From assembly GCF_900096915.1 (NCBI RefSeq), contig NZ_FMYK01000011.1, positions 14,781-78,780 on the forward strand: a stretch of 64,000 bases of DNA, read 5' to 3'. Numbering within the stretch: position 1 is the first letter of the stretch; each line of letters begins with the position of its first letter. Positions 52,764-60,812 of this stretch are shown piece by piece. The notes under the pieces were generated by a model that saw only the letters and a program-made list of their open reading frames with translations, did not search any database and was not told the origin of the DNA. The translations under genes were made by a program, and so were the position numbers. This stretch comes from Acinetobacter marinus. GTDB taxonomy: Bacteria > Pseudomonadota > Gammaproteobacteria > Pseudomonadales > Moraxellaceae.

Positions 52764-54728
52764 ATGTCTTCCAAAACACCATCTTGGTTTGCCAATGTCA
52801 ATCCAAATGTGTTTTTTAGCACGGTGATCGTGATTGCAGTATTTTTAGGTTTGGTCTTAATCACGCCTGATGCATTTGATCTCATCACACAAAAATTAAA
52901 TACATGGATTACCACATCGTTTAGCTGGTTCTACGTGCTTTCCGTAGCGATTTTCTTGTTGCTTCTGGCTTACTTTGCGCTTTCTGATGCAGGCAAGATT
53001 AAACTCGGACCAGACCACAGCCAACCTGAGTATAGTAATCAATCATGGTTTGCCATGCTGTTTACTGCGGGGATGGGCATCGGGTTGATGTTCTTCGGTG
53101 TGGCTGAGCCGATTATGCATTTTGCCAGCCCACCGACAGGTGATCCTGAAACGGTTGCTGCGGCACGTCAGGCGATGCGCATTACCTTTTTCCATTGGGG
53201 CTTACATGCTTGGGGCATTTATGCTTTGGTGGGTTTGTCCTTGGCGTATTTTGCCTATCGTCATAACTTACCGTTAAAAGTACGCTCTGCCTTGTATCCG
53301 ATGATCGGCAAAAAGATTTATGGTCCGATCGGTGATGGGGTCGATACCTTTGCCACCATCGGTACAGTATTTGGTGTGGCGACCACTTTAGGCTTTGGCG
53401 TGACGCAGATTAATTCGGGGATGAATTATCTGTTTGGCATTGAAACCAGTGCTACTACGCAGATTTGGCTGATCGTTGCAGTGAGTATCATGGCATCGAT
53501 GTCGGTGATTCTTGGTGTCGATAAGGGTATTAAGCGTTTATCTGAGCTGAATTTGATTTTGGCGTTGATCCTGTTGTTATTCGTATTTTTTGCAGGGCCG
53601 ACCATTTATTTACTACAAACTACACTACAAAATGTCGGTGATTATCTCAGTAATCTGTTCACCATGACCTTTAATCTCTATGCGTATCAACCCAATGGTT
53701 GGATTGGTGGCTGGACGATTATGTACTGGGCGTGGTGGATTTCGTGGTCACCATTCGTGGGAATGTTTATTGCACGTGTCTCCAAAGGACGCAGTGTGCG
53801 TGAGTTTATTGTCGGCGTGATGTTGATTCCGACAGGCTTTACCATGATCTGGATGGGCTTTTTGGGCAATGCAGGATTGTATAATATTCTGCACAAAGGT
53901 CAGCAAAGTCTCCTCACGGCGACACAACAAGATTCATCCATGGCGTTTTTTGAGTTCTTGTCGGCGATGCCTTTTGCGGGAGTGTTCCAAGTCGTGGCGA
54001 CGGTCTTGGTGATCTTATTCTTCGTGACTTCGGCGGATTCTGGTGCTTTGGTCACGGATTATCTCACGGCAAAAACTGATCAATCGCCATTATGGCAACG
54101 TCTATTTTGGACAGTGTTGATGGCGATTTTGGCGATCGTATTGCTCTTGGCGGGCGGTCTGAAAGCCTTGCAATCAGCTACGATTATGAGTGCATTGCCG
54201 TTCACCTTTATCATGCTGTTGATCTGTATCGGCTTGGTCAAAGCGCTGAAAGTCGATGTGACGCGGATGCACGCACTGCAAGGTGCACGCACCACGCCGT
54301 ATGCACTGAAAAATCCACGCAGTTGGCAACAGCGTCTTGGCTTGATCATGCACTATCCGCATAGCCAAGTGGAGGTTGAACAATTCATTCAGGACACGGT
54401 ACGACAAGCATTCTTGAAGCTAGAAAAAGAGTTTGCTGTGCGTAATCTTGAAGTAAAAATTGATCAAATCGCCGATGGCTTACAGTTGAGTGTTGATCAT
54501 CGCAAAGAAATTAACTTCATTTATCAAGTGGTTGCTCGCTCTACCACACCGCCGAGCTTTATGACAGAGCAGACCAGGCAGGAAGTGGAATATTTCCAAG
54601 CCGAAGTCTTCTTGCGAGAGGGCGGTCAGCATTACGATGTGATGGAGTGGACGGTCGATGATATTTTGCAAGATGTGATTGATCAGTATGAGCGTCACTT
54701 ACATTTCTTAAGTGTGGTGCGTAGTTAA
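52764..54728 (+). CDS. BCCT family betaine/choline/carnitine transporter
   Basis: A 654-residue sodium- or proton-coupled compatible-solute transporter. The ATG at 52764 has GGGGGAAAT upstream. Twelve membrane helices include the Trp-rich BCCT signature in WTIMYWAWWISWSPFVGMF and the ARVSKGRS loop. The last 150 residues are cytosolic and hydrophilic, like the C-terminal osmoregulatory domain of E. coli BetT, which supports choline uptake. No betaine synthesis genes (betAB) are adjacent. ktrAB follows, which fits an osmoadaptation neighbourhood. Confidence 0.94.
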   Translation: MSSKTPSWFANVNPNVFFSTVIVIAVFLGLVLITPDAFDLITQKLNTWITTSFSWFYVLSVAIFLLLLAYFALSDAGKIKLGPDHSQPEYSNQSWFAMLFTAGMGIGLMFFGVAEPIMHFASPPTGDPETVAAARQAMRITFFHWGLHAWGIYALVGLSLAYFAYRHNLPLKVRSALYPMIGKKIYGPIGDGVDTFATIGTVFGVATTLGFGVTQINSGMNYLFGIETSATTQIWLIVAVSIMASMSVILGVDKGIKRLSELNLILALILLLFVFFAGPTIYLLQTTLQNVGDYLSNLFTMTFNLYAYQPNGWIGGWTIMYWAWWISWSPFVGMFIARVSKGRSVREFIVGVMLIPTGFTMIWMGFLGNAGLYNILHKGQQSLLTATQQDSSMAFFEFLSAMPFAGVFQVVATVLVILFFVTSADSGALVTDYLTAKTDQSPLWQRLFWTVLMAILAIVLLLAGGLKALQSATIMSALPFTFIMLLICIGLVKALKVDVTRMHALQGARTTPYALKNPRSWQQRLGLIMHYPHSQVEVEQFIQDTVRQAFLKLEKEFAVRNLEVKIDQIADGLQLSVDHRKEINFIYQVVARSTTPPSFMTEQTRQEVEYFQAEVFLREGGQHYDVMEWTVDDILQDVIDQYERHLHFLSVVRS

Positions 54729-54796
54729 GTATCTAAATATCTAAGTAGCTAAATATCTATGTATTTTTACGCTGATTGAAGCCATCTGTATCAAGG

Positions 54797-54827
54797 AAAA
54801 CCATTCGAGTCATCGGGTGGTTTTTTT
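54797..54827 (+). terminator. Rho-independent terminator after the BCCT gene
   Basis: Stem AAACCATTCGA / TCGGGTGGTTT with two G-T pairs and a 4-base loop, then seven T residues. A run of short ATCTAA-type direct repeats lies just before it (54729-54765). Confidence 0.75.
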
Positions 54828-54983
54828 ATGGAGTCACAGTCACGATGCAGTGGATTGCACTACAATTTATTGCACAGTGAAAATAGGGTTTGCGGTTTTC
54901 CTATGCTATATTTTTGTGCAGAAATATCGTCAAATACACTCCCCAAAATAAACGATGTAAATTCTTTTAAAGGCTAACAATTT

Positions 54984-55640
54984 ATGGCGCAATTTGCAGT
55001 GATCGGTCTTGGCAGCTTCGGTGCGACTGTGGCGAAAGAATTATCGTCACTCAAGCATGATGTCATCGGTATCGATCTGATCAAGAAAAATGTGGAAAAT
55101 ATCTCTGAGCAACTCACCCACGCCGTGATTGCCGATGCCACCGATGAAGTGGTACTCAAAGAGCTAAATATTCAAAGCAGTGATGCAGTGGTGGTGGCGA
55201 TTGGTGAAGACATTGAAGCCAGTATTTTGTGTGTACTTCATCTGAAAAATATGGGTGTGGAAAATATTTGGGTCAAAGCCAAAACCAGTGCCCATCATAT
55301 GATTTTGTCGCATTTTAAGATCAAAAAAATTATTCATCCCGAAGAAGACATGGGCGTGCGTGTAGCACAAGCCTTAAACTCGCCGTGGGTGAGTCGCTAT
55401 ATGTCACTCGGCGATGATCATTATATTGTTAAAGTGATTATTCCTTTGCATTTACGTGGTGTGAACTTGCTTGGGCTGATCAATAAAGCCAATGATATCA
55501 AAATCATTTTGCTGAAACGACAAAATAAAGTGGTCTGTGATATTCAAGCAGACACGACATTGGAGCTGAATGATGTGCTGGTCATCGAAGGCCCAGTCGA
55601 AGAGCTAAAAAAATTGTCTAACCGATTCCTAAAAGCATGA
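54984..55640 (+). CDS. ktrA: Potassium uptake regulatory protein KtrA/TrkA family
   Basis: KtrA is the cytosolic gating ring of the KtrAB K+ importer. The 218-residue protein has one RCK-N Rossmann domain (G8-x-G-x2-G in VIGLGSFG, acidic D at the end of strand 2: VIGIDLIKKN) and one RCK-C domain, so it is a single-copy KtrA rather than the double TrkA of E. coli. It binds ATP/ADP and possibly c-di-AMP in other bacteria. The stop overlaps the ktrB start by ATGA. Confidence 0.95.
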   Translation: MAQFAVIGLGSFGATVAKELSSLKHDVIGIDLIKKNVENISEQLTHAVIADATDEVVLKELNIQSSDAVVVAIGEDIEASILCVLHLKNMGVENIWVKAKTSAHHMILSHFKIKKIIHPEEDMGVRVAQALNSPWVSRYMSLGDDHYIVKVIIPLHLRGVNLLGLINKANDIKIILLKRQNKVVCDIQADTTLELNDVLVIEGPVEELKKLSNRFLKA

Positions 55641-56974
55641 ACTTCTTAAGTTTCAAAAATCAGATCGTCAATCTCAGCCCGCCAAGTATGTTGGCGCTGG
55701 GCTTTTTGAGCTTCATTGCGGTAGGCACTTTATTGCTGTTACTGCCGATCTCGCATCACGGCGACCTGCCTTTTATGACGGCGTTTTTTACCGCAACTTC
55801 TGCGGTGACCATTACGGGGCTGTCGGTGGTGTCGATCAATGAGACTTATACGGTCTTTGGGCAGATGATGATTTTATTGCTCATCCAAGCGGGCGGACTA
55901 GGCTTCATTACATTTGCGGTGTTGGCGGCGCTGAGCCTCTCGCCAAAAATCGGACTCAAACAGCAAATTTTTGCCCAAGATGCGCTCGGGCAGACCAGTC
56001 TGCATAACGTGACCTTCATCGCCAAAGGCGTATTGATCTATACCTTATTTTTTGAATTGATTGGATTTTTATTTTTAGCTGCGGCGTGGTATCCGCAATA
56101 TGGTCTGCTGCACAGTTGCTATTATGCGCTGTTTTATAGCGTCTCCGCCTTTAACAATGCGGGCTTTACCTTATTTGATAATAGCTTGATGGAGTTTCAA
56201 AACAACTTCTTGCTGTGCATGACGGTGAGCACCTTGTATATCTTGGGTGGTGTGGGTTTTGTGGTGTTTATGGACATCAAACAAGCCAAAGCATGGCGCA
56301 AGCTCACCACCAATTCCAAAGTGATCCTGTCGAGTGTGCTGATCATCAATTTGGTCGCATTTGTATTACTCTGGGCGCTCGAAGCCAGCAATCCGAATAC
56401 GCTCGGCAATATGAATGTGGAGCAACAAGCAGTACATGCATGGTTCCAAGCCACCGTACCGAGATCATCGGGCTTTAATAGTCTGGATATTGGCTCGATG
56501 AGTAATGCGTCGACTTTCTTGATGATGTTGCTGATGTTTATCGGTGGTGGGTCACTCAGTACCGCAGGCGGGATTAAAATTGGTACCTTTGTGATTTTGA
56601 TTCTCAGTGTGATTTCATTCTTGCGACGTAACGATGAGGTGACCATTTTTAATCGTTCGATCTCTCGTGAAGTGACTTATAAAGCCTTGGCGGTGACTTT
56701 GATTACCTGCTTCTTCATTATCTTGGGGATGTTCTTATTGCTCATCTTCGAGCCAGAAATGGAATTTATCGATGTGGTATTTGAGGTCTTGTCGGCAGCG
56801 TGCACGGTCGGTTTGTCTCGTGGCATTACCGCAGAGCTGCATAATGGCAGTCTATTGACCTTGATTTTCTTGATGTATGCAGGGCGTCTTGGACCGTTGA
56901 CTTTGGTTTATCTGATTGCCACACCGAAGAAAAGCCGTGTGCAATATCCATCTGCCGATATTCAGATTGGTTGA
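55637..56974 (+). CDS. ktrB: Potassium transporter KtrB/TrkH family membrane subunit
   Basis: The membrane subunit of the K+ importer, 445 residues with four M1-P-M2 repeats. Selectivity-filter Gly residues are in SAVTITGLSVVS, SAFNNAGFTLFD, PRSSGFNSLDIGSM and SAACTVGLSRGIT, each at the first position after a Ser/Thr-rich pore helix. It is translationally coupled to ktrA. Together with the BCCT carrier it supports osmotic-stress uptake. Sodium dependence is likely for this family but not shown. Confidence 0.95.
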   Translation: MNFLSFKNQIVNLSPPSMLALGFLSFIAVGTLLLLLPISHHGDLPFMTAFFTATSAVTITGLSVVSINETYTVFGQMMILLLIQAGGLGFITFAVLAALSLSPKIGLKQQIFAQDALGQTSLHNVTFIAKGVLIYTLFFELIGFLFLAAAWYPQYGLLHSCYYALFYSVSAFNNAGFTLFDNSLMEFQNNFLLCMTVSTLYILGGVGFVVFMDIKQAKAWRKLTTNSKVILSSVLIINLVAFVLLWALEASNPNTLGNMNVEQQAVHAWFQATVPRSSGFNSLDIGSMSNASTFLMMLLMFIGGGSLSTAGGIKIGTFVILILSVISFLRRNDEVTIFNRSISREVTYKALAVTLITCFFIILGMFLLLIFEPEMEFIDVVFEVLSAACTVGLSRGITAELHNGSLLTLIFLMYAGRLGPLTLVYLIATPKKSRVQYPSADIQIG

Positions 56975-57085
56975 TTTATCCGTGCTATCAATTTGCGAAT
57001 GGTGAAAAATCACCATTCGTCATGCTTAAAATGCGCTTCTATGTTAAAAAAATCATAAAAATTCAACTTTCAAGCACTCTCTTTG

Positions 57086-57113
57086 CTTGAATTTCACCGA
57101 CTTTGCCCATACT
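57086..57113 (+). promoter_or_regulatory. Sigma-32-like heat-shock promoter of grpE
   Basis: CTTGAA and CCCATACT are separated by 14 bases, close to the sigma-32 consensus, and lie 115 bases before the grpE ATG. Confidence 0.65.
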
Positions 57114-57227
57114 CATCAAGCAATCGTTATTTTATTTTTAGATGAACACTGCAGTTTCGTATCATGTTTGATCGTAACAGCGCTTCGAGGACTGCACATG
57201 TTTGACTTTTTTAAACGGAGAACATCA

Positions 57228-57773
57228 ATGGCAACTGAGCACAATGAGCAAGCTCAAGATCAGACTGTAGATCAAGACCAAGATCTTGAAAATACAGAAA
57301 CCAATGAAAATGCTGAAGAAGTGACAGTAGAAGATTTACAAGCGCAAATTGGCAAATTGGCAGAAAGCCTCAAGCTGGAAAAAGCACGTGCTGCCAATGC
57401 AATTTATGAGTCTGAAAAAGTGAAAGAACGTCTCGAACGTGAAGCTGACACAGCGAAAAAGTTTGCTTTAGAAAAATTCGCCAAAGGCTTACTCGAGTCG
57501 GTGGACAACCTTGAACGTGCTATCCAAGCCGCTGGCGAGGAAAAAACGCCACTGCTTGAAGGTGTCGAGCTGACTTTGAAATCGCTACTCAGCACGCTAG
57601 AAAAGCATGAGATTGCAGCGGTCGATGTCGACAATGGTTTTAATGCAGACCTACATCAAGCGGTCGGTATTGACCCAAATGCCAAAGCAGGCGAGATCGG
57701 TAACGTGTTGCAAAAAGGCTATACCCTATCAGGTCGATTGCTCCGCCCTGCAATGGTTACAGTCGGTCAGTAA
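57228..57773 (+). CDS. grpE: Nucleotide exchange factor GrpE
   Basis: GrpE releases ADP from DnaK. The chosen ATG (MATEHNEQAQDQ) has ACGGAG upstream; an in-frame MFDFFKRR start 30 bases earlier is possible. The 181-residue protein has an acidic N terminus, a long coiled coil (residues about 35-85), and the C-terminal beta-domain signature LHQAVGIDPNAKAGEIGNVLQ and YTLSGRLLRPAMVTVGQ. dnaK follows after 120 bases with its own promoter. The residue order matches GrpE throughout. Confidence 0.96.
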   Translation: MATEHNEQAQDQTVDQDQDLENTETNENAEEVTVEDLQAQIGKLAESLKLEKARAANAIYESEKVKERLEREADTAKKFALEKFAKGLLESVDNLERAIQAAGEEKTPLLEGVELTLKSLLSTLEKHEIAAVDVDNGFNADLHQAVGIDPNAKAGEIGNVLQKGYTLSGRLLRPAMVTVGQ

Positions 57774-57817
57774 GCAGAAAAAACCAGCGCATTTGTAGAA
57801 ATTTTTCGGCACATTGA

Positions 57818-57845
57818 CTTGAAAAAAAAACAAATGCTCTCATAT
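57818..57845 (+). promoter_or_regulatory. Sigma-32-like heat-shock promoter of dnaK
   Basis: CTTGAAA and TCTCATAT are separated by 13 bases, the sigma-32 spacing, 48 bases before the dnaK ATG. The -35 is a perfect match. Confidence 0.65.
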
Positions 57846-57893
57846 CGGATAACAAGCAAAACATTGCACAAAATTATTTGAGGAACAAATCAA

Positions 57894-59843
57894 ATGGCTA
57901 AAATTATCGGTATTGACTTAGGTACAACCAACTCATGTGTTGCGGTACTCGAAGGCGATAAAGTCAAAGTAATTGAAAACGCTGAAGGCGCACGTACAAC
58001 GCCATCAATCATCGCTTATAAAGACGGCGAAATCTTGGTCGGTCAATCTGCAAAACGTCAAGCAGTGACCAACCCGAAAAATACATTATTCGCCATCAAG
58101 CGTTTGATCGGTCGTCGTTATGAAGACCAAGCGGTACAAAAAGACATCGGTCTTGTACCATACAAAATCATCAAAGCAGACAATGGCGATGCTTGGGTAG
58201 ATGTCAACGACAAAAAACTTGCACCACAACAAGTCTCTGCTGAAATCTTGAAAAAGATGAAGAAAACAGCGGAAGACTATCTTGGCGAAACTGTGACAGA
58301 AGCAGTCGTGACAGTACCTGCATACTTCAACGATGCACAGCGTCAAGCGACGAAAGATGCGGGTAAAATCGCAGGCTTAGACGTAAAACGTATCATCAAC
58401 GAACCAACTGCTGCGGCACTTGCGTTCGGTATGGACAAGAAAGAAGGCGACCGTAAAGTTGCAGTTTATGACTTGGGTGGTGGTACATTCGACGTATCCA
58501 TCATCGAAATTGCAGACTTGGACGGCGACCAACAGATCGAAGTATTGTCGACCAATGGTGATACATTCCTTGGTGGTGAAGACTTTGATAGCGCATTGAT
58601 TGAATACTTGGTTGAAGAATTCAAGAAAGACCAAGGCGTGAATCTGAAAAATGATCCATTGGCATTGCAACGTCTCAAAGAAGCAGCGGAAAAGGCAAAA
58701 ATCGAATTGTCTTCTTCGAACTCGACTCAGATTAACTTGCCATATATCACTGCAGATGCGTCTGGTCCAAAACACTTGGAAATCAATTTGACTCGTGCCA
58801 AACTTGAAAGCCTTGTTGCTGATTTGGTTGCTCGTACCATTGAGCCTTGCCGTATTGCACTCAAAGACGCTGGTCTATCATCTTCAGAAATCTCTGATGT
58901 GATCTTGGTTGGTGGTCAATCTCGTATGCCACTTGTACAACAAAAAGTACAAGAATTCTTCGGTAAAGAGCCACGTAAAGACGTGAACCCTGATGAAGCA
59001 GTTGCGATTGGTGCAGCGATTCAAGGTGCGGTACTTTCTGGTGACAAGAACGACGTTCTTCTTCTTGACGTAACACCGTTGACACTTGGTATCGAAACTA
59101 TGGGCGGTGTGTTGACACCAATCATTGAGAAAAACACTACGATTCCTGCGAAGAAATCTCAAGTGTTCTCAACAGCAGCGGACAACCAACCTGCGGTAGA
59201 CATCTCTGTCTATCAAGGTGAGCGTAAGATGGCACAACAAAACAAATTGTTGGGCAACTTCCAGCTCGGTGATATTCCACCTGCGCCACGTGGTGTACCG
59301 CAAATCGAAGTATCTTTCGACATTAATGCCGATGGTATCTTGAAAGTGTCTGCAAAAGACAAGAGCACTGGCAAAGAGCAATCGATCCAGATCAAAGCAA
59401 ACTCTGGTTTGTCTGATGCTGAAATCGAAGCAATGATCAAAGATGCTGAGGCGAATGCTGAGGAAGATCGCAAGTTCGAAGAATTGGCAAAAGCACGTAA
59501 CGAAGCGGATGCTTTGATTTCAAGCGCACAAAAAGCGGTGAAAGACCTCGGCGAGCAAGTGACTGATGAAGAAAAAACAGCAGTCGAAACAGCGGTGTCT
59601 GACCTTGAAGCAGCGACTAAAGAAAATGATGCGGACGAGATCAAAGCGAAAACTGAAGCTCTACAAAACATCTTAATGCCGATCACGCAACGTGCCTATG
59701 AACAAGCACAAGGTGCAGCAGGCGGTGCGGGTGCGCAGGACTTCGATCCAAACGCATTCAACCAACAAGCTGGTGGTTCGCAAAAAGCCGATGACGGTGT
59801 TGTTGATGCTGAGTTCACTGAAGTGAATGACGACAAGAAATAA
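57894..59843 (+). CDS. dnaK: Chaperone protein DnaK (Hsp70)
   Basis: DnaK is the main Hsp70, working with DnaJ and GrpE. The 649-residue protein has the actin-fold ATPase (IGIDLGTTNSCVAVLEGDKV start; IINEPTAAALAFG; VYDLGGGTFDVSI; ILVGGQSRMP-type motif as VILVGGQSRMPLV), the DVTPLTLGIETMGGV hinge and the substrate domain. The C terminus ends VVDAEFTEVNDDKK, close to the EEVKD-type tail of the family. The start ATG follows TGAGGAA. It is one of the most highly expressed genes here, and two hairpins follow it. Confidence 0.99.
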   Translation: MAKIIGIDLGTTNSCVAVLEGDKVKVIENAEGARTTPSIIAYKDGEILVGQSAKRQAVTNPKNTLFAIKRLIGRRYEDQAVQKDIGLVPYKIIKADNGDAWVDVNDKKLAPQQVSAEILKKMKKTAEDYLGETVTEAVVTVPAYFNDAQRQATKDAGKIAGLDVKRIINEPTAAALAFGMDKKEGDRKVAVYDLGGGTFDVSIIEIADLDGDQQIEVLSTNGDTFLGGEDFDSALIEYLVEEFKKDQGVNLKNDPLALQRLKEAAEKAKIELSSSNSTQINLPYITADASGPKHLEINLTRAKLESLVADLVARTIEPCRIALKDAGLSSSEISDVILVGGQSRMPLVQQKVQEFFGKEPRKDVNPDEAVAIGAAIQGAVLSGDKNDVLLLDVTPLTLGIETMGGVLTPIIEKNTTIPAKKSQVFSTAADNQPAVDISVYQGERKMAQQNKLLGNFQLGDIPPAPRGVPQIEVSFDINADGILKVSAKDKSTGKEQSIQIKANSGLSDAEIEAMIKDAEANAEEDRKFEELAKARNEADALISSAQKAVKDLGEQVTDEEKTAVETAVSDLEAATKENDADEIKAKTEALQNILMPITQRAYEQAQGAAGGAGAQDFDPNAFNQQAGGSQKADDGVVDAEFTEVNDDKK

Positions 59844-59855
59844 TCATCCTTTTAT

Positions 59856-59874
59856 TCCCCCTTTTCAAGGGGGA
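59856..59874. repeat. C/G hairpin of the REP-like family after dnaK
   Basis: TCCCCCTT-TTC-AAGGGGGA, a compact stem 12 bases after the dnaK stop, related in sequence to the elements at 28629-28811 and 62786-62820. Confidence 0.65.
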
Positions 59875-59877
59875 TAT

Positions 59878-59908
59878 AAAAAACGCTCACAATGTGGGCG
59901 TTTTTTTT
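59878..59908 (+). terminator. Rho-independent terminator of dnaK
   Basis: Stem AACGCTCAC / GTGGGCGTT with one G-T pair and a 3-base loop, followed by eight T residues. Confidence 0.88.
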
Positions 59909-60000
59909 ATGCAAATTTTTCAAGATAGAAATTAGATATTGCATATGTATTGGTATATACTCTATGTATATTGCACAGTATTTAAGAAGAGGAGCTTATT

Positions 60001-60231
60001 ATGACAATAACATCCATTTTTATGAACAACCGCACCCAAGCCGTTCGACTGCCTGCGACATTTCGTTTTTCTTCGGAGATTAAAAATGTCTATGTTCGCC
60101 AAATTGGTGTAGAACGGGTGATCAGTCCTGTGGATCAAGTGTGGGATAGTTTTTTCACGGATAAAAACTTAAAAGTAACGGATGATTTTGAACGTGGCGA
60201 GCAAATTGAAAGTGTGCGAGAGTCATTTTAA
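60001..60231 (+). CDS. vapB: VapB-type antitoxin
   Basis: A 76-residue antitoxin with a SpoVT-AbrB swapped-hairpin DNA-binding start (MTITSIFMNNRTQAVRLP; the NNRTQAVRLP stretch is diagnostic for VapB). The C-terminal acidic tail (LKVTDDFERGEQIESVRESF) should wrap the toxin. The TAA overlaps the vapC ATG by one base, so the two proteins are made in set ratio. It likely represses its own promoter; a GTATATAC palindrome over a TATACT -10 lies at 59954-59961. Confidence 0.92.
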   Translation: MTITSIFMNNRTQAVRLPATFRFSSEIKNVYVRQIGVERVISPVDQVWDSFFTDKNLKVTDDFERGEQIESVRESF

Positions 60232-60632
60232 TGTTGAAATATATGCTCGATACCAATATTGCCATCTATGTGATTAAGCACAAACCTGAACAGGTGCGTG
60301 AACGATTTAATGCGGTCGCAACGCAGATTTGTGTCAGCAGTATCACCGTCGCAGAATTAGTCTATGGTGCGGAAAATAGTGCCAACCCTACGCATAACCT
60401 GATGGTGGTGGAAAACTTTTTGTCTCGCTTACAGGTCTTAGATTATGATGTTGAGGCGGCGATGCAGTATGGCAATATCAAAGCCTATTTGCGGAAGCAA
60501 GGGCAACTCATCAGCGATAATGATCTGCACATTGCAGGGCATGCGAGAAGCAAGGGCTTGGTCGTGGTAACCAATAATTTAAAAGAGTTTGAACGTGTGC
60601 CTGCATTGCAACTTGAAAATTGGATGCATTAA
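60231..60632 (+). CDS. vapC: VapC-type PIN-domain ribonuclease toxin
   Basis: A 133-residue PIN nuclease that in related systems cleaves initiator tRNA. Metal-binding acids are D7 (MLDTN), E42 (AELVYG) and D96/D98 (SDNDLHIA), followed by the TNNLKEF segment in which N takes the place of the fourth Asp, as in the tRNA(fMet)-type VapC group. It is coupled to vapB. The module sits between dnaK and htpG; its stop is followed by 180 bases before htpG. Confidence 0.93.
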   Translation: MLKYMLDTNIAIYVIKHKPEQVRERFNAVATQICVSSITVAELVYGAENSANPTHNLMVVENFLSRLQVLDYDVEAAMQYGNIKAYLRKQGQLISDNDLHIAGHARSKGLVVVTNNLKEFERVPALQLENWMH

Positions 60633-60740
60633 TTTTTAGTATTTTAATCATGCCAAGGCTCTATCAAGCCATTATTCTCTAAGCAGCATCAAGACAGCTA
60701 ATTTTCTTGCGCATAAAATTAAAAATCCTGCTTTAACTCT

Positions 60741-60769
60741 ATTGAAAAACAACCCTGCCATCGCCATTG
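60741..60769 (+). promoter_or_regulatory. Possible sigma-32 promoter of htpG
   Basis: ATTGAAA and CGCCATTG, 14 bases apart, match the sigma-32 pattern with two or three differences and lie 43 bases before htpG. Confidence 0.4.
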
Positions 60770-60812
60770 ATAACCCATAATTTTTTTAAAGTAAAAACGA
60801 AGGAGTTCATCA

